From CAYTGR01 sp964437445 (lineage in GTDB: Bacteria > Chloroflexota > Anaerolineae > B4-G1 > SLSP01): a DNA stretch of 46,154 nucleotides. This document shows positions 45,776 to 46,154 of this stretch, piece by piece. The translations under genes and the position numbers were made by a program. The notes beneath the pieces are model-generated. The model searched no databases. It had not been told where the DNA came from and saw only the letters and a program-made list of their open reading frames with translations. The stretch spans positions 1 through 46,154 of the forward strand of contig CAYTGR010000041.1 of assembly GCA_964437445.1 (NCBI GenBank), read 5' to 3'. The number at the start of each line of letters is the position of its first letter. Positions within the stretch are counted from its first letter, which is position 1.

Positions 45776-46105
45776 CTATACGGCCTGGTAAATGAGTTGC
45801 GTCAGGTCACTGGTCGTTTGAGCCAGGCGCTGCTGGCTGGAAAAAACTACCAGGGTATTGCTGTTTAAATCCAGGCCGATCAGGCGCAGGCCCGGCTGCG
45901 TGGTCAAAAGCGCCAGCATAGCTTCAGCGTCAAAAGCCGCCAGGTCAAAGATGACCACATCGGGCCGCCGTTCGTTAAGTTGAGTCTGAGCTTGCGCCAG
46001 AGTGGACTCCAGCCGCTCCACAGCCAGTTCACTCTGGTCACGGAGACTGGCCTCCACGCCAGCCAAAAACAGGGAACTACCGCACAAAACAACTTTAGGT
46101 TGCAT
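45776..46105 (-). CDS. Degenerate receiver-like (CheY-fold) small protein
   Basis: 109 residues. The layout K-V-V-L-C-G at the start, P-D-V-V-I-F-D-L (Asp near residue 54) and L-R-L-I-G-L-D-L with a following T-L-V-V-F-S-S resembles a response-regulator receiver. The N-terminal acidic pair that binds Mg2+ is replaced by C-G-S-S, and the Thr/Ser and Lys positions are not clearly kept, so phosphotransfer is doubtful. There is no output domain. A GGGGGCAAAGGG stretch precedes the ATG. It is the first gene seen upstream of the chaperone-cargo pairs and may be the start of the transcription unit; a regulatory link is inference. Confidence 0.55.
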   Translation of the reverse strand: MQPKVVLCGSSLFLAGVEASLRDQSELAVERLESTLAQAQTQLNERRPDVVIFDLAAFDAEAMLALLTTQPGLRLIGLDLNSNTLVVFSSQQRLAQTTSDLTQLIYQAV

Positions 46106-46154
46106 CCCTTTGCCCCCTCAGAAATCAGCCTCACCCCTAACCTTTAGGGTACAA

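Noticed and set aside
46133..46150. Inverted repeat CCCTAA-CCT-TTAGGG at the right end
   Set aside because: Only 6 bp per arm and at the edge of the window; too little context to call an attachment site or operator.

Overview
The window is a gene-dense, GC-rich stretch in which every gene I can support is read from the minus strand, so the biological order runs from high to low coordinates. The core (about 22.6-46.1 kb) is an extracellular contractile injection system (eCIS, the Afp/PVC/MAC class of phage-tail-like particles). It has one sheath, two tubes, LysM, VgrG-like spike, PAAR-like tip, gp25, baseplate J, tail protein I and a Pvc16-type tail terminator, but no capsid, portal, terminase or T6SS membrane-complex genes. 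The gene order, the FHA and Ig-like membrane proteins, and the giant DUF11/PKD/LamG/FG-GAP surface protein suggest a filamentous or multicellular Chloroflexota (Anaerolineae/Caldilineae-like). That assignment is inference from gene style; no marker gene is present. Three 100-N blocks show a scaffolded draft assembly, probably metagenomic.

Layout from the right. A degenerate receiver-like protein (46105-45776) is followed by two tandem pairs, each a small YbjN-like (type III chaperone-like) protein and then a DUF4157 (eCIS core) cargo candidate: 45745-45293 with 45228-42515, and 42504-42052 with 42025-39577. The second cargo ends in a zinc-metallopeptidase motif. Structural genes follow: tail terminator, sheath, tube 1, a tail-assembly-chaperone-like gene overlapping a DUF6760 reading frame at a run of eight G, a 51-residue protein, tube 2, a 1381-residue Pro/Ala-rich protein, LysM protein, spike, PAAR-like tip, gp25, baseplate J, tail protein I and a DUF4159-like protein. 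Next is a three-gene membrane module (FHA-Ig, Ig-TM, and FHA-Ig-Ig-TM with an Ig/FnIII ectodomain). The left 17.5 kb encodes a giant secreted repeat protein, now split by one in-frame TAG.

How the parts could work together (inference): the chaperones hold the DUF4157 cargos for loading into the tube. The sheath, tube and baseplate genes build the injector. The FHA/Ig/TM proteins may tether or regulate it at the membrane. The giant surface protein may provide adhesion. No AAA+ ATPase (Afp15), recognisable tape measure (Afp14) or tail fibre (Afp13) is visible here; these may lie beyond the right edge or be replaced.

Most notable observations: (1) a G8 slippery run joining the chaperone-like gene to a DUF6760 frame that has no start codon, like lambda G/GT; (2) a 51-residue protein whose C-terminus matches that of the 1381-residue protein; (3) an in-frame TAG dividing what was one polypeptide of about 5,700 residues; (4) duplicated chaperone-cargo pairs; (5) a membrane module in which one protein looks like a fusion of its two neighbours; (6) two of the three N-gaps can be closed in frame from identical 55-bp and 21-bp flanks. 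No tRNA, rRNA, CRISPR array or transposase was seen.
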